30,975 nucleotides of DNA, taken from Bog-950 sp964493695. GTDB taxonomy: Bacteria > Bacteroidota > Bacteroidia > Chitinophagales > LD1. This document shows positions 1-8,346 of this stretch, piece by piece (position 1 is the stretch's first letter; every line of letters begins with the position of its first letter). The position numbers and the translations under genes were made by a program. Below the pieces are notes generated by a model. The model searched no databases and was not told the DNA's origin. It was given only the letters and a program-made list of their open reading frames with translations. Location of the stretch: the NCBI GenBank assembly GCA_964493695.1, contig CAZBPG010000040.1, positions 1 to 30,975 on the forward strand, written 5' to 3'.

Positions 1-211
1 CGGTTACCGGTGGGTGTGGCAGGTAGGTTTTTCAGAAAAACCTGTTTAGGTAGAAGGTTTTTTTTGCTGTTTCGGCATGTTCCATTGAAAATTTTAACCG
101 GTTCTTATTGGCGAGTTGGTCAAAAAGCCTGCACAAAGTCAAGGTTTAACCACGCGGGAGACCCGCATAAAGTGCCCATAAAAATCTTGCAGCTATTCTT
201 AGTTTTGAGCA
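1..211. other. Leading intergenic stretch with small dyads
   Basis: I see no convincing gene. The only long reading frame on the plus strand has no family resemblance and runs into the next gene in another frame. Two small dyads are visible. AGGTTTTT-CAG-AAAAACCT at 25-43 is a perfect 8-base stem with a 3-base loop. GCGGG-AGA-CCCGC at 154-166 is a perfect 5-base stem. The second resembles part of the larger palindrome at 250-279. The gene upstream lies outside the window. Confidence 0.5.
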
Positions 212-1714
212 ATGAACCGGCTGTTGTGTTTTCTTTTTCTTTTTAGTCCCCGCAGGGTCTCCGCTTCGGGACCCTGCGGCTTCCTCTGTTGTGTTTTACT
301 ATTTCTGCTTTCTCTTTCTGCCAATGCCCAACTGGTAGAAATTTCGAACCCCTCTAAGCTCCCCGCCAAATCGGGTAAGTTTAAAGTGGTGGGTAAAAAC
401 AACGATGGCATAGTAGTGCGCCTGTTTGGCACCGAAGATGTAGTGCACGTATATGGCGATGAACTGAAACTGGAAACCACCAAATCTATCAGCTTCAAAA
501 ACCAGAGCGGCCCGCTGCAGCACATTATGCTCAACAAAACCGGTGCGGTTATTTTTTATCTGGAGCAGGATAAAAAGCGTTCGCTGCTTTACGCCCAACC
601 GGTGGGTGCCAAGTTTATGGAAATAGGCAAACCGGTGCTTATAGATTCTATTGAAGACCGTAAAGACCTGGTGGCCTCTAACCTGCGCTTTAAACAATCT
701 ATTGACCAGTCGTACCTCATGATTTACTATCCGCTGTTTACGTTTACCAAGTTAGAGAGCATCCGGTTTTTATGTGTTGACCACAGTTTAAAAGTGCTTT
801 ACAACAAAACCGTTCCACTCAACCGCGATGAAAGGGAAATGGAAGAATCGAAATCGCTGGTAGACAATAAGGGCAACATATTTTTGATGCTGAAACCCGA
901 AACCCGCACCGGAGGTGCGCAATACGATGTATTGCATTTTAGTGCCGGAGGCGATTTTTCTACTTACAGCATTACTACAGAAAAACAGATTTTTGGCGAA
1001 CCGGTTTTTGATATTGATAACAAGAACGGCAACCTGGTAATGACCGCTTTTTTTGATGCCGGGCTAAGCGAAGCCGAAGCAGCCGCCAGCGGCTTTTTGT
1101 ATGCCAGTTTCGACCCGGCTAACGGCACCCCTTTAAAAACCAACTACACGTATTTCTCTGCCGAGTTTATCAGCGAGCTTACCGGCCGCGAAAATGTAAC
1201 CAACCGGAGTTTGTTCACTTTCAGCATCCGCAAATCTATGCTGCGCAACGATGGCGGGGCGCTCATTATTGCCGAATCGTTTATAAAAGATTCGCGCGAG
1301 CAGGTATTACCGGTGGGTATACAGCCCGGTTACAACAGTTACCGCACCTCCGATATTTTTCAGTTCAACGACATTATTGCTTTTTCCGTTAACCCCGATG
1401 GTAAAATGGAGTGGAGTTCAGTAATGCGTAAAAAGCAGGCAAGCGAAGACGACAACGGCACCTATTCTTCGTTTTTGACAATGAACGAAAAAGAAAAACT
1501 GCGCCTGATTTATCTCGATGATATTTCGAGCAGCGGAACGCTGAACGAGTTCATATTAAACAGCAACGGCAAGTACGATCGCGGTGTTATCTTAAATCAG
1601 GAAACACACGATATTATGCTGCTACCTAAAATGGGTAAACAGGTTTCGCCTAACGAGGTGGTGCTGCCGAGTTTTAAAAATAATGCCCTGCGCTTAGTGA
1701 AAGTCACGTTTTAA
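212..1714 (+). CDS. Exported protein of unknown function
   Basis: A 500-residue protein I do not recognise. Its N-terminus looks like a signal peptide ending near SLSANAQ (about residue 40), so the mature protein should lie in the periplasm or at the outer membrane. The hydrophobic core is split by a polar stretch, SPRRVSASGPCG, encoded by a DNA palindrome at 250-279. No other in-frame ATG follows until well into the mature protein, so the ATG at 212 is kept, although a rarer start after the palindrome is possible. The body is beta-rich looking, alternating hydrophobic strands with acidic turns, and has no recognisable catalytic motif. The stop is 11 bases before the next gene, so the two are probably co-transcribed. 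Certain as a gene; function unknown. Confidence 0.75.
   Translation: MNRLLCFLFLFSPRRVSASGPCGFLCCVLLFLLSLSANAQLVEISNPSKLPAKSGKFKVVGKNNDGIVVRLFGTEDVVHVYGDELKLETTKSISFKNQSGPLQHIMLNKTGAVIFYLEQDKKRSLLYAQPVGAKFMEIGKPVLIDSIEDRKDLVASNLRFKQSIDQSYLMIYYPLFTFTKLESIRFLCVDHSLKVLYNKTVPLNRDEREMEESKSLVDNKGNIFLMLKPETRTGGAQYDVLHFSAGGDFSTYSITTEKQIFGEPVFDIDNKNGNLVMTAFFDAGLSEAEAAASGFLYASFDPANGTPLKTNYTYFSAEFISELTGRENVTNRSLFTFSIRKSMLRNDGGALIIAESFIKDSREQVLPVGIQPGYNSYRTSDIFQFNDIIAFSVNPDGKMEWSSVMRKKQASEDDNGTYSSFLTMNEKEKLRLIYLDDISSSGTLNEFILNSNGKYDRGVILNQETHDIMLLPKMGKQVSPNEVVLPSFKNNALRLVKVTF
250..279. repeat. Palindrome inside the signal-peptide codons
   Basis: A perfect 10-base inverted repeat, CCGCAGGGTC and GACCCTGCGG, flanks a 10-base loop. 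It lies in frame in the signal-peptide region of the gene starting at 212 and encodes a polar insert between two hydrophobic blocks. It shares the GGGTCTCC-type core with the small dyad at 154-166 (read on the minus strand), so both may belong to one dispersed repeat family. Confidence 0.65.
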
Positions 1715-1725
1715 AAATTCATGTC

Positions 1726-2733
1726 TTGTTAAGTTTCTTCAAATCCAACAACCCCGGTGTAGTCCTTTTCTATTTAGTTTATCTGGTGTTGTTCAGGGTT
1801 TGCTTTGCATTTGTTGAGGTAGATACCAATTTTGTTTTTGAGCACCGCGAACCTCTGAGTGCCCTGCTTTTCGGGTTTCTTAAAAATTTCTCCTCCGGCT
1901 ATTCAACCATCAGCTTGGTGCTTGGTGCTTTGCTTTGTTTTATACAGGCATTGCTCATTAACGGTGTGGTGAACGAGAACAAAATACTGGCTAAGAAAAA
2001 TTATATGCCCGGTGCCGTGTTTATCGTCTTTGCTTCTTTCTTTCAGGAAAGCCTGCTGCTTACACCGGCTACGGTGGCGCTTACTTTTATTATAGTGGCC
2101 TCCTCCCGGTTGTTCGGATTGGTTAAAAAGGAAAAGTCGTATGGCGATGTATTTGATGTGGGGTTTCTGATAGCTGTGGCTACTCTGTTTTATTTTCCCT
2201 GTGTGATTTTTGTTTTGTTTGCCGGTATTGGTCTGGCAGTAATGCGCCCCTTTAATTATCGCGAGTGGACGATTGTCCTGCTCGGATTTCTTTCCCCGCT
2301 GTTTCTGGTGTTCACCTTTTATTTCTGGAACGACAAAGCCGGAATACTATTTCCGGAAATTGCCAACCTGCATACCAACGGCTGGCTGATTGGAATTTCT
2401 CTTCGGCTGAACGATAAAATAATGATTGGAGGAATAGCCTTTTGTATTGTAACCTGTTTAACGTTATTGCCTGCTTCGCTTTACTCATCGCTTATTCAGG
2501 TGCGCAAGTTCACCAACACATTGGCAGTGTTAATGGTTTTGATTTTTGTGGCGGCTGCCCTTCAGCAAACCATTCACCTGAGCCACCTGGTGCTGCTGGC
2601 GTTGCCGCTGGGTATCATTGCCCCGATGGTGATGATGCAAATAAAAAGAAAACTGCTGTCGGAAGTCATCCACTTAATTTTAATTTTGCTGGTGTTAGCA
2701 GGCCAGTTTCTCCCGTATTTAAATCTCATTTAA
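1726..2733 (+). CDS. Polytopic membrane protein, DUF6427-like
   Basis: A 335-residue integral membrane protein with about nine or ten hydrophobic segments and very short loops. The opening MLSFFKSNNPGVVLFYLVYL resembles the DUF6427 family of Bacteroidota inner-membrane proteins, whose function is unknown to me. The start is TTG at 1726. The nearby ATG at 1721 is in another frame and stops after three codons, so it cannot be the start. A small basic motif, KRKLL, precedes the last helix. The gene sits between the exported protein and purQ on the same strand with 11-base gaps, which suggests a transcription unit ending at the terminator after purQ. The family assignment is from memory of its N-terminal pattern. 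Confidence 0.7.
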   Translation: MLSFFKSNNPGVVLFYLVYLVLFRVCFAFVEVDTNFVFEHREPLSALLFGFLKNFSSGYSTISLVLGALLCFIQALLINGVVNENKILAKKNYMPGAVFIVFASFFQESLLLTPATVALTFIIVASSRLFGLVKKEKSYGDVFDVGFLIAVATLFYFPCVIFVLFAGIGLAVMRPFNYREWTIVLLGFLSPLFLVFTFYFWNDKAGILFPEIANLHTNGWLIGISLRLNDKIMIGGIAFCIVTCLTLLPASLYSSLIQVRKFTNTLAVLMVLIFVAAALQQTIHLSHLVLLALPLGIIAPMVMMQIKRKLLSEVIHLILILLVLAGQFLPYLNLI

Positions 2734-2744
2734 AACAAAAAAGT

Positions 2745-3467
2745 ATGAAGTTCGGAGTTGTAGTTTTTCCCGGTTCCAATTGCGACAGAGATATGTATCA
2801 CGTAGTAAAAGAAGTAATGGGCTGCGAAGCGCGTTTCATCTGGCATAAAGAAACCGACCTGAACGATTTTACGTCTGATGACTGCATTATCCTTCCCGGT
2901 GGGTTCAGTTATGGCGATTATCTGCGCACCGGTGCCATCGCGCGTTTTTCTCCGGTAATGGAGTCAGTGATACAATTCGCTAATACTGGCGGAAAAGTGC
3001 TGGGGGTGTGCAACGGCTTCCAGATTTTATGCGAAAGCCATTTGCTGCCCGGTGCCTTGCTCCGCAACGAGAGTATGAAATACGAATGCAAAAATGTTTA
3101 CCTCAAACCGCAGACGGCCAAAACCCTGCTCACCTGCAAAATTGATGAAGAGGCCGTGCTGAAAATTCCTATTGCGCATGGCGATGGAAGATACTATTGC
3201 GATAAAACGGTTTTGAAATCGCTTTACGATAACGACCAGATACTTTTTAAATACTGCGATGTAGACGGAGAAATTACCGATGAAGCCAACCCTAACGGCT
3301 CGCTCGATAACATTGCCGGTATCTGCAATGCGCAGAAAAATGTTTTTGGTATGATGCCGCATCCGGAGCGCGCTTCGGAAAAAGCATTGTTTAATACCGA
3401 TGGAAAAATTCTGTTCGAATCGCTGGTGAGCAAAGTACTGGAGATGACGGTGCTTTATTCTAACTAA
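2745..3467 (+). CDS. purQ: Phosphoribosylformylglycinamidine synthase subunit PurQ
   Basis: PurQ is the glutaminase subunit of the FGAM synthase step of purine synthesis. It releases ammonia from glutamine for PurL, with PurS as third partner, in the cytoplasm. The 240-residue protein is a class I glutamine amidotransferase. Visible are the N-terminal FPGSNCDRD motif (residues 8-16), GGFSYGDYLR (52-61), the nucleophile elbow GVCNGFQ with Cys89, and the catalytic His206 and Glu208 in MMPHPERA. Length and motifs match stand-alone PurQ. The reading frame is open far upstream, but the first ATG giving the conserved MKFGVVVFPG start is at 2745, 11 bases after the previous gene; the upstream part merely overlaps that gene. 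purL and purS are not in the window. Confidence 0.96.
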   Translation: MKFGVVVFPGSNCDRDMYHVVKEVMGCEARFIWHKETDLNDFTSDDCIILPGGFSYGDYLRTGAIARFSPVMESVIQFANTGGKVLGVCNGFQILCESHLLPGALLRNESMKYECKNVYLKPQTAKTLLTCKIDEEAVLKIPIAHGDGRYYCDKTVLKSLYDNDQILFKYCDVDGEITDEANPNGSLDNIAGICNAQKNVFGMMPHPERASEKALFNTDGKILFESLVSKVLEMTVLYSN

Positions 3468-3489
3468 AGTTTAACCACAGATAATTGAG

Positions 3490-3516
3490 ACCTCAGCTGT
3501 TTAGCTGAGGTTTTTT
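3490..3516 (+). terminator. Rho-independent terminator after purQ
   Basis: CCTCAGCT-GTTT-AGCTGAGG is a perfect 8-base stem (9 with the flanking A:T pair) with a 4-base loop, followed directly by six T residues. It lies 22 bases after the purQ stop and just before the next gene, which separates the two transcription units. Confidence 0.9.
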
Positions 3517-3527
3517 ATTTTAGAGAT

Positions 3528-4019
3528 ATGACACAACCGGAGCGCAACGCACTTATTGAATCTTACGGCAACGCTTACACTCTTTTGGTTGATGCGCTGA
3601 AAGAGTTTCCCAAAGAGATGTGGCAATGGAAACCTGCTCCTGAAAAATGGAGTATTCATGAAATTGTCATTCACATTACCGACAGCGAAGCCAATTCATT
3701 TGTGCGCTGCCGCAGGTTTATTGCCGAACCGGGCAGCGGGGTTTATGGCTACGATGAAAACAAATGGGCAAAGCACCTCGATTACCATTCGCAAAGTATA
3801 GAGGAATCGCTGGAGCTGTTCAGGCTGCTCAGGAAAGCATCTTACGATTTGATTAAAGCAGTAAGCGATGAAACCTGGCAAACGGCCACGGTTCATCATT
3901 CCGAAAACGGCTTAATGAAGTTTGAAGAATGGCTGAAAACTTATGAGGAGCATATTCCGGTTCATATACGTCAGATGCAACGGAATTTTAAAGCATGGAG
4001 AATAGTTAACGCCCGTTAA
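3528..4019 (+). CDS. DinB-family putative metal-dependent hydrolase
   Basis: A 163-residue protein of the DinB/YfiT-like four-helix-bundle superfamily. The typical pattern is present: a helix ending in KWSIHEIVIHITDSE with His49, and a late helix EEHIPVHIRQM with His142 and His146, giving the usual three-histidine metal site. The WQWKPAPEKWS stretch is typical of the DinB_2 subgroup. Members include thiol transferases and damage-inducible proteins of uncertain activity, so no substrate can be assigned. It starts 11 bases after the purQ terminator hairpin. A second, diverged DinB-like gene lies at 15620-16150. Confidence 0.85.
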   Translation: MTQPERNALIESYGNAYTLLVDALKEFPKEMWQWKPAPEKWSIHEIVIHITDSEANSFVRCRRFIAEPGSGVYGYDENKWAKHLDYHSQSIEESLELFRLLRKASYDLIKAVSDETWQTATVHHSENGLMKFEEWLKTYEEHIPVHIRQMQRNFKAWRIVNAR

Positions 4020-4048
4020 CAGGCTTTCTGTTTGGAAGGTTATTCTTC

Positions 4049-4056
4049 TATTTTCG
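4049..4056 (+). promoter_or_regulatory. Possible -7 box for dsbD
   Basis: TATTTTCG followed by C lies 21 bases before the dsbD start. It fits the Bacteroidota -7 consensus TAnnTTTG with one change. The same TAnnTTCG variant precedes carB. I see no well-spaced -33 TTG. Confidence 0.35.
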
Positions 4057-4077
4057 CCTCCATATAAAATTATTTCA

Positions 4078-6192
4078 ATGAAGAAGGTTTTTGCTTTCTG
4101 TTTGTTTTCGTTTTTTGCGTTCAGTTTTTCGTTGGCACAGATTCTCAATCCTATTTCATGGAGCTGGCGTGCTGAACAAACAGGTAAAGGAGAGTACAAA
4201 TTAATTTTTACCGCAAAGATTGATGCCAAGTGGCATACCTATTCGCAGTTTATCAGCGAAGGGGGACCGGTTCCTACTGCACTTATTTTCGGCACAGATA
4301 ATAAGGATATACAACTCGTGGGTAAGGCCACCGAGAGGGGAAGTAAGCCGCACTCCGGTCACGACCCTGTGTTTGATATGGACCTGACCTATTTTGAAAA
4401 TGACATGCGGATTGAGCAGAAGGTAAAAGTGCTGAAGGATACAAAACTGAAAGGCAGCCTTGAATATATGGCCTGCGATGATTCCCGTTGTCTGCCGCCT
4501 GACGGCAAAGAGTTTGAGTTTGATTTGAAAGCCGGAGGCGAGCTTCAAAAAAAAACTGATGATGTAAAGCCACAGGGCAGTATAGAACAGCAAAAATTTG
4601 ATTCGGCTGTTCAGGCGGTAATTCAAACAGAGATTAAGAGCGATTCATTAAACGAGGCAGCAACAGCCCTTGCAGGAAACAAATTCGGAACACCGCAGTC
4701 CAACTGCGGAAAGGGTGATGAAACAGGAAACAAAAGTCTGTTCGCTATCATTATCCTTGGTTTCCTTGGCGGGCTTGTAGCTTTGGTTACTCCCTGTGTG
4801 TTCCCTATGATTCCGCTGACGGTTTCTTTTTTTACCAAGCGGAGCGAAAGCAAAACCAAAGGAAAGTTTGAGGCTTTCTTTTATGCCTTCAGCATTGTGT
4901 TTATTTATTTTTTACTGGCGGTGCCCTTTCTTCTATTCGACATTTCGCCCGATACACTGAATGAAATTTCCACCGGTGCCCCGCTCAATGTTTTCTTCTT
5001 CGTCATATTCGTCATTTTTGCTTTTTCGTTTTTCGGGTTCTACGAAATTGAGTTACCTAGTTTTATCGCCAACAAAGCCGACTCGGCTTCGAATGTGGGC
5101 GGACTGGTAGGAATATTTTTCATGGCGCTTACGCTGGCTATTGTTTCCTTTTCCTGCACCGGTCCTATCATCGGTTCGCTTTTGGTGGGGGCGTTAAGTT
5201 CTTCGAGCGGTAAGTTAAATCTGGTTGCCGGTATGACGTCTTTCGGGTTTGCACTTGCACTTCCCTTTGGTTTGTTTGCGCTGTTCCCTAACATGATGAA
5301 AGCCCTGCCGAAGTCCGGAGGCTGGCTGAACTCGGTGAAAGTAGTGCTCGGATTTGTTGAACTTATTTTTGCCATCAAGTTTTTATCGAATGCAGACCTG
5401 GTGGCGCACTGGGGTATTTTAAAGCGCGAGGTGTTTCTGGGATTGTGGGTACTTTGCGGGGCAGGTTTGTTTTTTTACCTCGTTGGCAAACTGAAGTTCC
5501 CGCACGACTCACCGGTGCAAAAACTTTCACCGGTAAGGCTGGCTTCGGCTGCGCTGGCTATTTTGTTTACGGTGTATACCGCTTACGGTATTCCCGGTAA
5601 TGACCTTCATCTGTTTAGCGGATTTCCTCCGCCAAAATTTTACTCACTTATAACGAAGAAGAAGACGTTTTATGAGGTAACAGGTAATGACAGCAAGATG
5701 ATTGTTGAGAAAAAATCAGTAGAGATTAATCCAGAAATCGAATCAATTCAGAATGATTATGAAGCAGCATTGGCTAAAGCAAAGAAGGAAAATAAACCTT
5801 TACTAATTGACTTTACAGGTTGGGCGTGTGTGAACTGTCGAAAGATGGAGGAAAATGTTTGGACTGATATAGAAGTGCTGAAACGCCTGTCGGAAAATTA
5901 TGTGATTGTTTCGCTGTATGTAGATGACAAGCGGGAGCTGCCCGAAAGCGAGCAGTTTGTGAGCGAAGTGTTTCAGGGTAAAAAAATTAAAACGCTGGGC
6001 AACAAATTCAGCGAGATGCAGGCCAAATATTTCGGAGCCAACACCCAGCCGTATTATGTAATTGTTTCGCCTGAGGAAAAACTGCTGATAAGCCCGCGCG
6101 GATACACGCCTGATGCAAAAGAGTATGTTTCTTTTCTTGACTGCGGACTGGATGCTTATAAAGAAACCAGACAGACTTCGATGTTACGCTGA
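4078..6192 (+). CDS. dsbD: Thiol:disulfide interchange protein DsbD
   Basis: A 704-residue protein with the full three-part DsbD layout. It passes reducing equivalents from cytoplasmic thioredoxin across the inner membrane to periplasmic thiols. Residues 1-20 are a signal peptide (SLAQ cleavage region). The N-terminal periplasmic domain carries the Cys133/Cys138 pair in ACDDSRCLPP. The central membrane domain (about 220-505, eight helices) has the redox cysteines Cys240 in VTPCVFPMIP and Cys360 in SFSCTGPIIG. The C-terminal thioredoxin-like domain has Cys584-V-N-Cys587 in GWACVNCRKME. All six redox cysteines are therefore present. Codons in the linker and the start of the thioredoxin domain (about 5640-5820) are more AT-rich than the rest. 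It is transcribed alone; no other cytochrome c maturation gene is adjacent. Confidence 0.93.
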   Translation: MKKVFAFCLFSFFAFSFSLAQILNPISWSWRAEQTGKGEYKLIFTAKIDAKWHTYSQFISEGGPVPTALIFGTDNKDIQLVGKATERGSKPHSGHDPVFDMDLTYFENDMRIEQKVKVLKDTKLKGSLEYMACDDSRCLPPDGKEFEFDLKAGGELQKKTDDVKPQGSIEQQKFDSAVQAVIQTEIKSDSLNEAATALAGNKFGTPQSNCGKGDETGNKSLFAIIILGFLGGLVALVTPCVFPMIPLTVSFFTKRSESKTKGKFEAFFYAFSIVFIYFLLAVPFLLFDISPDTLNEISTGAPLNVFFFVIFVIFAFSFFGFYEIELPSFIANKADSASNVGGLVGIFFMALTLAIVSFSCTGPIIGSLLVGALSSSSGKLNLVAGMTSFGFALALPFGLFALFPNMMKALPKSGGWLNSVKVVLGFVELIFAIKFLSNADLVAHWGILKREVFLGLWVLCGAGLFFYLVGKLKFPHDSPVQKLSPVRLASAALAILFTVYTAYGIPGNDLHLFSGFPPPKFYSLITKKKTFYEVTGNDSKMIVEKKSVEINPEIESIQNDYEAALAKAKKENKPLLIDFTGWACVNCRKMEENVWTDIEVLKRLSENYVIVSLYVDDKRELPESEQFVSEVFQGKKIKTLGNKFSEMQAKYFGANTQPYYVIVSPEEKLLISPRGYTPDAKEYVSFLDCGLDAYKETRQTSMLR

Positions 6193-6494
6193 TACATCTG
6201 TAGATAAATTACCGGAAAGGGGGGCAGAGCGCAAGACCCATTGAGCAAAAAGATTTACAAATCTACCCCCGCCACGGGTATTTACTACTAAGCCAAGCTG
6301 AGCCGTTGCGGTCAAATACGGACAGGCGAAATTCTTTTGCCCCTATTGTGCCCTGGCTTTTCTCAAGGCACCACTATGATACAATAAAACGGAAGGAAAC
6401 AATATATCAAGAGCAGAAACGACAAAACAAATCGGCTGAACCCTGCGCTGGTACTAGCTTTTACCGGTATGATGAATTCCTTTGTTAGACACAG
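6193..6494. other. Unexplained 300-base spacer between convergent dsbD and mnmE
   Basis: No reading frame here resembles a protein. Several small dyads are visible: AGATTT-AC-AAATCT (6251-6264), TACCC with GGGTA (6265-6281) and GTGCC with GGCAC (about 6348-6370). I could not match it to tmRNA, RNase P RNA, SRP RNA or a 6S-like fold. It abuts the 3' end of mnmE, a known integration target in other bacteria, so it may be a remnant of an integrated element or a structured RNA. Neither can be shown from the sequence alone. Confidence 0.4.
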
Positions 6495-7931
6495 CTATTT
6501 CCCGATACAGAACTTAGAAAATATGTTTCCGAGTATCTCATCGTTTGTCACTTCCCCGGAAATTTCTCCGAGATATTCTAATGCACGCTTAATATCTAAA
6601 GCCAGTAACTCACCGGTGTTCGTATTCTCAATTCCGGTTTTCACTTCGTTCAGGGCGTTGTTTGCTTTTACAAGTGCTTCATAATGCCGGGTATTGGTTA
6701 CTACGGTAGCATCCGGTTGCAGATTAGCGGTAGCCAACCGGTAAAGATTTTCTTTCAGCAGCGGAAGATTGTAGTGGGTGTTTGCAGAAATGAAAAGCAG
6801 ATGAGGTAATTTTTTCTTCGATTCTTCAATTACTTTATAAAAAGGTGCTGTTGCCTGCCATTTCGCCTTATCAACTTTGTTTCCAACCAATAAGCCGCTA
6901 AAGCCAAGCAATTCAAGTTCATGAACATCGCGCACAAGTTCTTCAGGTGTAGTTGAATTGACATCAAAAAGATAAACATAGATAGAGCTTTGCTTCAACT
7001 TCTCCATTGTCTTTTCAACTCCCAGTTTCTCAATTACATCCTCCGTAATTCGTATTCCCGCGGTATCTATAAAACGAAATTGAACACCGTTGATGTTCAG
7101 CACTTCTTCAATCGTATCACGGGTGGTTCCCGGAATCTCTGAAACAATAGCACGCTCCTCGTTTAACAAGGCATTGAGCAAAGTTGATTTGCCCGCATTT
7201 GGTTTACCGGCAATTACTGTGTTTACTCCGTTCTTAACTACGTTGCCGAGTTTGAAAGATTCAATCAGCGGATTCAGTTTCGATTGGATCGTATCAATCA
7301 ACTCAATCAGTTTTTTGCGGTCGGCAAACTCTACGTCTTCTTCTCCAAAATCCAGTTCCAGTTCAATAAGCGATGCAAAGTTGACGAGTTCGGTGCGGAG
7401 GATTTTTAAGTCGTGCGAAAAACCACCGCGCATTTGTTTTAAGGCTAAGTCAAGCGAAGAAGACGAGTTGGAAGCAATCAAATCCGCCACCGCTTCGGCC
7501 TGACTTAAATCAATTCGGCCGTTCATAAATGCGCGAAGGGTAAACTCACCGGGCTTGGCGGAACGCGCACCGTTTTGAATCAGCAGGCGAAGAATCTGTT
7601 CGGCAATAAAGGGAGAACCGTGACAGGAAATTTCCACCACATCTTCGGTAGTAAAACTTTTAGGTGCACGGAAAACAGAAACCATCACTTCATCAATAAT
7701 TTTTTCACCGTCTTCCTCCAACCCCGAATGGGTTTCAAACCCATTCAGGGTTTTGACCCGTTCAACAATATGTCCGTAATGAATGGTGTGCGATTTCTGT
7801 TTGGCTAAATTTTTCCCCTTGTAAATCTTTCCGGCAATGGAGACAGCATCATTGCCGGAAAGACGAATAACACCAATGGCGCCAACGCCTTGCGGAGTTG
7901 CAAGGGCAACAATCGTATCGCTATTCATCAT
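6495..7931 (-). CDS. mnmE: tRNA modification GTPase MnmE
   Basis: MnmE, with MnmG, installs the aminomethyl or carboxymethylaminomethyl group on U34 of certain tRNAs in the cytoplasm. The 478-residue protein shows an N-terminal folate-binding domain (DTIVALATPQGVGAIGVIRLSG), a helical domain, and an inserted G domain. The G domain has the P-loop GKPNAGKS (242-249), DTAG (289-292) and NKVD (351-354). The C-terminus ends in the conserved FCIGK with Cys475. The start ATG overlaps the stop of the upstream YCII gene as ATGA; a second ATG follows immediately, so the start could be one codon later. The last 18 bases, TTCTGTATCGGGAAATAG, correspond to the region used as attachment site by SGI1-type islands in enterobacteria. 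Confidence 0.96.
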   Translation of the reverse strand: MMNSDTIVALATPQGVGAIGVIRLSGNDAVSIAGKIYKGKNLAKQKSHTIHYGHIVERVKTLNGFETHSGLEEDGEKIIDEVMVSVFRAPKSFTTEDVVEISCHGSPFIAEQILRLLIQNGARSAKPGEFTLRAFMNGRIDLSQAEAVADLIASNSSSSLDLALKQMRGGFSHDLKILRTELVNFASLIELELDFGEEDVEFADRKKLIELIDTIQSKLNPLIESFKLGNVVKNGVNTVIAGKPNAGKSTLLNALLNEERAIVSEIPGTTRDTIEEVLNINGVQFRFIDTAGIRITEDVIEKLGVEKTMEKLKQSSIYVYLFDVNSTTPEELVRDVHELELLGFSGLLVGNKVDKAKWQATAPFYKVIEESKKKLPHLLFISANTHYNLPLLKENLYRLATANLQPDATVVTNTRHYEALVKANNALNEVKTGIENTNTGELLALDIKRALEYLGEISGEVTNDEILGNIFSKFCIGK

Positions 7932-8263
7932 GAACCCAACTGTCTAACCTCCACTAAATCTCCATCCTTGTAAGTAGGGCACTCTTTCGCAATTTCAATA
8001 GCAGCGGGCAGGTTTGCCGCCTCTATAATATAGTAGCCGCCAACTCCCTGATGCACATCGCGGATGGGCTGCACCACTAAATCTCCGTTTATCATTTCAA
8101 TCAGGCGGCCATCGCTCTGAATGCCGTTGCCGTCTTTAAAAATACCGCGGGCAGAAAGTTCATTGGCCCATTTTATATGCGCAGCAACAAGGGCGTTCAT
8201 TTGTTCCTGCGGTATCGGATACCTGGTGAGGTCTTCGCGTATGATGAAGATAAACTTTGCCAT
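7928..8263 (-). CDS. YCII-related domain protein
   Basis: A 111-residue protein of the YCII/DGPF-like dimeric alpha-beta barrel type. Typical features are the MAKFIFIIRED start, a helix with AHIKWANEL (His29, Trp32), the DGRLIEMINGDLVV strand pair, and GGYYIIEAANLPAAIEIAKECP near the C-terminus. Such proteins often occur beside ECF sigma factors, but none is seen here. Function is not known for this subgroup. It overlaps mnmE by four bases (ATGA), so mnmE translation is probably coupled to it. The start is the only ATG giving the conserved first strand. Confidence 0.85.
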   Translation of the reverse strand: MAKFIFIIREDLTRYPIPQEQMNALVAAHIKWANELSARGIFKDGNGIQSDGRLIEMINGDLVVQPIRDVHQGVGGYYIIEAANLPAAIEIAKECPTYKDGDLVEVRQLGS

Positions 8264-8315
8264 AGCTGAATGTTTGTGCTAAGGTAAGGGAAACTTTTAC
8301 CTCTGAAAACATTTT

Positions 8316-8323
8316 TATCTTTC
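8316..8323 (+). promoter_or_regulatory. Weak -7-like box upstream of the deiminase gene
   Basis: TATCTTTC, one base off TAnnTTTG, lies 23 bases before the ATG at 8347. No -33 TTG is seen at the usual spacing. A 6-base inverted repeat (AGGTAA 8282-8287, TTACCT 8297-8302) lies just upstream. Confidence 0.25.
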
Positions 8324-8346
8324 CCTTTCATTCAAAACACCACCAC

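Noticed and set aside
10..246. Plus-strand 78-codon frame at the window start
   Set aside because: Basic and low-complexity, no family pattern, and it overlaps the real gene at 212.
299..697. 132-codon minus-strand frame
   Set aside because: Shadow of the exported-protein gene with no signal or family pattern.
2442..2744. N-terminal extension of PurQ
   Set aside because: This part overlaps the DUF6427-like gene in another frame, and the conserved PurQ start is the ATG at 2745.
6193..6494. tmRNA, RNase P RNA, SRP RNA or 6S RNA in the spacer
   Set aside because: None of the conserved core sequences of these RNAs that I know are present, and a 6S-like long hairpin is not evident.
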